Source: Micromonospora wenchangensis
Lineage (GTDB): Bacteria; Actinomycetota; Actinomycetes; Mycobacteriales; Micromonosporaceae
Length of the DNA: 64,000 nt
Reading direction: 5' to 3'
Assembly (NCBI RefSeq): GCF_002210435.1
Contig: NZ_MZMV01000039.1
Coordinates: 1-64,000, forward strand
A program made the position numbers and the translations under genes. Numbering within the stretch: position 1 is the first letter of the stretch; every line of letters begins with the position of its first letter. This document shows, one piece after another, positions 60,586 through 64,000 of the stretch. The notes under the pieces are model-generated. The model did not search any database and was not told the origin of the DNA. It was given only the letters and a program-made list of their open reading frames with translations.

Positions 60586-60795
60586 TCACCGGTCCGCCGA
60601 CCCCTCCACCAGTTCGGCGGCGGTGCGCACCACCGCCGCGACCATTCCCGCCCAGGCCACCGCGTCCTCCCGGCCCAGGACCACCGCCATCGCCACCGCG
60701 CCCTCCGCGAACAGCGACATCGACCGCAGGTACCGGCCCGGCCGACGGCGGTCGGGGCGCGGACGCGCGCCGTCGGTCAGTCTTCCGCTTCCCAT
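60586..60795 (-). CDS. Small hypothetical protein
   Basis: A 69-residue frame from the ATG at 60795 with a basic N-terminus (DGARPRPDRRRPGRYLRS) and a helical C-terminus (SLFAEGAVAMAVVLG, WAGMVAAVVRTAAELVEG). It is not a biotin carrier: no MKM motif. No domain is recognised; moderately supported by composition only. Confidence 0.45.
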   Translation of the reverse strand: MGSGRLTDGARPRPDRRRPGRYLRSMSLFAEGAVAMAVVLGREDAVAWAGMVAAVVRTAAELVEGSADR

Positions 60796-61147
60796 GTTCT
60801 CCGCCCCCAGGCCGCCTGACCGGCGATGGCATCTCCACCGCCCGGTGACGCGTCCGGCTCCCGTCGCACGTGTGCCGGCCGACTGCCGGCGAACGTGCGG
60901 CGACGGGACCGGTCGCACGACGGGCCCAACGACCCGCCGGGGCGGGCCGCACGCGGCTGTGGCCGGGCAGCACCGCCGAAGCCGGCCACAGTGGAGCATC
61001 TGGTCCGGGCCGCCCACCGCACCGTCCTACCCGGACAAGCACCCGGCCAGAAACTGACCACGGACACAGGCCGGGACGCCCACGATTTGGGGATGGAGGG
61101 TACGAATACCTTCCCGGGTCTGACAGCTCCGCACGAGAGGTTCACCG
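60796..61147. other. Intergenic stretch with an imperfect long hairpin
   Basis: About 350 bp with no supported gene. At 60860-60907 CCCGTCGC, ACGT and GCCGGC pair with GCCGGC, ACGT and GCGACGGG across a small loop, with short bulges. It lies between divergent transcripts, so it may be a leader structure rather than a terminator. The end holds GAGAGG, the ribosome site of the next gene. Confidence 0.45.
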
Positions 61148-62068
61148 ATGCCCTCCCACACCAGCACGCCGTCCCCGGCCCGGGGACGGCACCAGCGGCA
61201 CTGGCTCGTCCCGCGCGAGCACCTCGCCGCCGGATACGCGGCCCGGTACGGGTCGCCGGCGGTGTCCGAGTACGCGCTGGCGGTCCGGGACCTGGTCGAG
61301 CAGGCCCCGGAGATCGGGGCGGTCGACACCTGGAGCAGGTTGGCCGAGCGGATCTGCCGCAACCGGCCGGGCCGGGACCGGGACACCTGGCGCAAGCGGC
61401 TGTCCCGGCACTTCACCACCGAGACGAAGGGCCCGCCGTGGCAGACGGTGGTGCTGGTGGTCGAGTGCACCGTCGCACCCGCCGACCGGGAGACCACCCT
61501 GCACCGGTTCGAGCGGCTCTACGAGGCGGCCCGGGGTGAACCGCCGACGGATCGTCGGACCCGCCCCACCGGCCCGGCCGGCCCCGGGGCGTCCCGTCCG
61601 GACCCGACCGGGCCTGGCGCATCCCGCCCGGGTCCGGCCGGCGACGGGGACTCCCGGCCGGGCCCGGCCGGCTTTGACGTCCGGCCGGACCCGGCTGGCG
61701 AAGACGCCCGGACGCTGGTCGCCCACCTGCTCCGGGAGAACGCCTCGCTGCGTCGGACGCTGACCGCCCGGGAGGCCGAGATCAGCCTGCTGCGGGCCGC
61801 CCTCGACGCCCCGGCGCGTCGGCCGACGGGCGGGCCGTCAGGCGACGGCACGACGACGTCACGCCGGCAGGCGTCGGCCGCGACGGCCCACAAGGACCGC
61901 AACCCCGGGCACTTCCCGCCCGGCCCGACCCCGACCAACGACGCCCCGGGCGGCCGGCACCGGCCACCCCGGATCGACCAGGTGACCCCCCGCCTCGACG
62001 TCGTCGGCCTCCCGACGCACCACCCGACGCACCGCCCGCACCTGCCCGGCGGGCTACGGCCGGCCTGA
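61148..62068 (+). CDS. Unknown protein with HTH-like N-terminus, Pro/Gly repeats and coiled coil
   Basis: 306 residues (ATG, GAGAGG seven bases upstream). The first 115 residues look globular: TWSRLAERICRNRPGRDRDTWRKRLSRHFT, quoted as TWSRLAERICR and WRKRLSRHFT, and PPWQTVVLVVECTV, a pattern like the HTH-type domains of actinobacterial regulators (W-----V----C after PPW). Then repeats of PTGPGASRP/PAGDGDSRP, a heptad-like helix (ENASLRRTLTAREAEISLLRAAL) and a disordered end. Function unknown. Confidence 0.72.
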   Translation: MPSHTSTPSPARGRHQRHWLVPREHLAAGYAARYGSPAVSEYALAVRDLVEQAPEIGAVDTWSRLAERICRNRPGRDRDTWRKRLSRHFTTETKGPPWQTVVLVVECTVAPADRETTLHRFERLYEAARGEPPTDRRTRPTGPAGPGASRPDPTGPGASRPGPAGDGDSRPGPAGFDVRPDPAGEDARTLVAHLLRENASLRRTLTAREAEISLLRAALDAPARRPTGGPSGDGTTTSRRQASAATAHKDRNPGHFPPGPTPTNDAPGGRHRPPRIDQVTPRLDVVGLPTHHPTHRPHLPGGLRPA

Positions 62069-62098
62069 CCACGGGGTCCGGGTCGACGGACCCCGTGG
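62069..62098. terminator. Bidirectional hairpin terminator
   Basis: CCACGGGGTCCG (62069-62080) and its complement (62087-62098) form a 12-bp stem with a 6-nt loop between convergent genes. Confidence 0.88.
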
Positions 62099-62113
62099 CC
62101 GGCCACGCCGGGG

Positions 62114-63451
62114 TCAGCGCATCCGGCCGACGATGCCGGTGTCGTAGTCGCCGGAGACGAACTCCCCGTTGGTCAGCAGCTCGGCGAAGAAGGGCAGGTT
62201 GTTCTTCGGGCCGGCGACCGCGAAGCCGGCCACCGCCGTCCGGGCCCGCTCGATCGCCTCGGCCCGGTCCGCCCCGGTGACGACGAGCTTGGCCAGCAGG
62301 CTGTCGTAGAACGGGGTCACCGTGTTGCCGGCGACGTACCCCGAGTCGACGCGTACCCCCTCGCCGGTCGGCTCCACCCAGGTGCCGATGACGCCGGGGC
62401 CGGGCAGGAACCGCTTCGGGTCCTCCGCGTTGATCCGCAGCTCGATCGCGTGCCCGCGCGGGGCCAGCGCCGCCGGGTCGAAGGTCGGTGGCAGGCCGGC
62501 CGCCACCCGTAGCTGCTCCTCGACCAGGTCGACGCCGTAGACCAGCTCGGTCACCGGGTGCTCCACCTGGAGCCGGGTGTTCATCTCCAGGAAGAAGAAC
62601 TCCTGCGTGGCCGGGTCGAGCAGGCATTCGACGGTGCCCGCGTTGCGGTAGCCGACCGCCTCGCCGGCCCGCACGGCGGCGGCCAGGAACCGCGCCCGCA
62701 GCTCCGGCGAGACCGCCGGGGAGGGGGACTCCTCGACCAGCTTCTGGTTGCGCCGCTGCACCGAACACTCCCGCTCGCCGAGCGCCACCACCCGGCCGTC
62801 GGCCAGGCCGAGGATCTGCACCTCGACGTGGCGTACCCGGGGGAAGTAGCGCTCGATGAGCACCGAGCCGTCGCCGAACATCCGCTCGGCGAACGCGCGG
62901 ACCTTGTCGTACTCGGTGCGCAGCGCGGCCTCGTCGGCGGCCACCGCCATGCCCATCCCGCCGCCCCCGGCGGCGGCCTTGACCATCACCGGGTAGCCGA
63001 TCTCCGTGGCGGCGGCGACCGCCGCGTCGAGGTCGGTGGCCGGTTCGGTGGTGCCGGGCGCGACCGGCACCCCGGCCGCCGCCATCAGGTTCCGCGCGTT
63101 GATCTTGTCGCCCATCGCGGTGATCGCGTCCGCGCCGGGCCCGACCCAGACCAGCCCGCGGTCCTGCACGGTACGGGCGAAGTCGGCGTTCTCCGACAGG
63201 AAGCCGTAACCGGGGTGGATCGCCTGCGCGCCGGTGGACGCGGCGGCGGCCAGGATCGCCTCCACGTTGCGGTAGCTCTGGGCCGGGTTCGCCGGTCCCA
63301 CGCACACCGCCTCGTCGGCCTCGACCACGAACGGCAGGTCGGCGTCGGCCTCCGAGTGCACCGCGACCGCCCGCACACCGAGCCGCTTCGCGGTACGGAT
63401 GATCCGGCGGGCGATCTCGCCCCGGTTGGCGACCAACAGCGACTCGATCAT
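62114..63451 (-). CDS. accC: Biotin carboxylase (acyl-CoA carboxylase alpha, N-terminal part only)
   Basis: 445 residues from the ATG at 63451 (MIESLLVANRGEIARRIIRT). It has the ATP-grasp core: KAAAGGGGMGMAV, ERYFPRVRHVEVQI, EMNTRLQVEHPVTE and the C-terminal lid. It ends at the biotin carboxylase domain. Actinobacterial alpha subunits of this type usually continue about 200 residues into a BCCP domain with an MKM motif; none is present, so the carrier must be separate. It probably pairs with the beta subunit at 57087. Confidence 0.92.
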   Translation of the reverse strand: MIESLLVANRGEIARRIIRTAKRLGVRAVAVHSEADADLPFVVEADEAVCVGPANPAQSYRNVEAILAAAASTGAQAIHPGYGFLSENADFARTVQDRGLVWVGPGADAITAMGDKINARNLMAAAGVPVAPGTTEPATDLDAAVAAATEIGYPVMVKAAAGGGGMGMAVAADEAALRTEYDKVRAFAERMFGDGSVLIERYFPRVRHVEVQILGLADGRVVALGERECSVQRRNQKLVEESPSPAVSPELRARFLAAAVRAGEAVGYRNAGTVECLLDPATQEFFFLEMNTRLQVEHPVTELVYGVDLVEEQLRVAAGLPPTFDPAALAPRGHAIELRINAEDPKRFLPGPGVIGTWVEPTGEGVRVDSGYVAGNTVTPFYDSLLAKLVVTGADRAEAIERARTAVAGFAVAGPKNNLPFFAELLTNGEFVSGDYDTGIVGRMR

Positions 63452-63462
63452 GTTTCCTCCAG

Positions 63463-63510
63463 CGTCCAGGGTGGGGACGATGCTCAACGTCCGGGGTGGG
63501 GACGGATGCT
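63463..63510. repeat. Direct repeat upstream of the biotin carboxylase gene
   Basis: CGTCC-GGGTGGGGACG-ATGCT occurs twice (63463-63484 and 63488-63510) with one substitution and one inserted base; spacing is 25 bp. It lies between accC and the TetR gene and may be a regulatory site or a replication slip. Confidence 0.65.
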
Positions 63511-63554
63511 AGGGAACCACGGTCGGGCCGTCGGCCACGAGTCGGGCGGAAGGG

Positions 63555-64000
63555 TCAGGAGTCGGTGTCGGCGAGCAGGGCGGCCGTCGCGGCGGCCCGC
63601 AGCAGCGCCGCCCGACGCCGCCTGTCGACCTCACCGCCGAGGAACGGGGTCGAGTTCATCAGGCCGAACGCGGCGTGCGCCAGCACCCGCGCCTCGCCGT
63701 CGGGCAGCCCCGGGTGCAGCGCGGTCAGCACGGTCACCCACTCCTCGACGTACAGCCGCTGGAGTTTGCGGATGCGGCGACGCGGCTCGTCCGGGAGGCG
63801 GTCCAGCTCGTGCAGGTGCAGGGCGATCACGGCCGGGTTCGCCAGCGCGAAGTCGACGTGGAAGTCGATCAGGGACTCCAGCGCGCCACGCGGGTCGCCC
63901 GGACGGCTGGCCGCCCGGTCCCGGCCACCGTCGAGCAGCCCCTCGCTGACCGGGATCAGCGCGGCGGCCAGCATCGCCTCCTTGCCGGCGAAGTGGTGGT
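63555..64000 (-). CDS. TetR-family regulator, N-terminus cut by window end
   Basis: The frame runs on past base 64000; the last visible N-terminal residues HHFAGKEAMLAAAL are the end of a TetR DNA-binding domain. The rest is an all-helical ligand-binding domain with LHLHELDRLPDEPRRRIR and AFGLMNSTPFLGG. It lies upstream of accC on the same strand and is the likely regulator of the branched-chain acyl-CoA genes. The DNA-contact helix is outside the window. Confidence 0.88.
   Translation of the reverse strand, partial: HHFAGKEAMLAAALIPVSEGLLDGGRDRAASRPGDPRGALESLIDFHVDFALANPAVIALHLHELDRLPDEPRRRIRKLQRLYVEEWVTVLTALHPGLPDGEARVLAHAAFGLMNSTPFLGGEVDRRRRAALLRAAATAALLADTDS

Noticed and set aside
60586..60795. 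Separate biotin carrier protein for the carboxylase
   Set aside because: No MKM or EAMK-type biotin site; the sequence is a basic head and two helices.

Overview
The window is high-GC actinobacterial chromosome. The gene content points to Micromonosporaceae, most likely Micromonospora or a close relative. Supporting signs are CrgA, the FhaA-FhaB-PstP-RodA-PbpA-PknA-PknB cell-division kinase operon that lies near oriC in actinobacteria, sortase E, F420-type LLM enzymes, DUF397/DUF5753 regulator pairs, many start codons placed just downstream of a -10 box (leaderless style), and a c-di-AMP riboswitch ahead of an NlpC/P60 hydrolase. The genus is inferred from gene content and style, not from a marker gene.

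Layout. 0-3 kb is accessory: the end of a HEAT-like tandem-repeat protein, an XRE/DUF5753 regulator with its DUF397 partner, and divergent small genes that overlap by 4 bp. 3-16 kb is mostly housekeeping: an NHL-thioredoxin protein, the 5-oxoprolinase operon pxpB-pxpC-pxpA, a hemolysin III/PAQR membrane protein, two DUF6458 proteins around a SixA-like phosphatase, a FadE5-type acyl-CoA dehydrogenase, a SpoIIE phosphatase, an RlpA-like protein and small enzymes. 16-20 kb holds an orphan E-colicin-immunity-like gene, tRNA-Gly(CCC), a secreted M43 metalloprotease and dcd. 20-28 kb holds two NlpC/P60 cell-wall hydrolases (one behind a c-di-AMP riboswitch), two CNNM/CBS transporters, a GPP34 protein and an Fe-S oxidoreductase.

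28-41 kb is the cell-wall and division block: crgA, a DUF881 protein, sortase E, a pabA/trpG amidotransferase, then fhaA-fhaB-pstP-rodA-pbpA-pknA-pknB on the minus strand, and tRNA-Leu(CAG). The kinases, the phosphatase and the FHA readers sit in one transcription unit with the elongation transpeptidase and SEDS polymerase that they are known to regulate. 41-53 kb has an epimerase/glycosyltransferase pair, a second DUF397/DUF5753 locus that carries a paralog of a small protein from the first locus, two orphan PASTA proteins, a GCS2-type ligase, and a divergent YceI/MarR pair.

53-64 kb contains a STAND (NB-ARC) regulator and a scattered leucine/branched-chain acyl-CoA degradation set: acyl-CoA dehydrogenase, carboxylase beta subunit, HMG-CoA lyase, biotin carboxylase, and a TetR regulator cut by the window end. 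Opposite-strand genes (a snapalysin protease and an unknown coiled-coil protein) interrupt this set, and no biotin carrier protein is visible. The most notable points are the duplicated DUF5753/DUF397 small-gene loci, the orphan immunity-like protein, a 16-bp palindrome shared by two distant redox/fatty-acid genes, a leaderless mini-ORF ahead of the Fe-S oxidoreductase, and the palindrome inside the snapalysin promoter.
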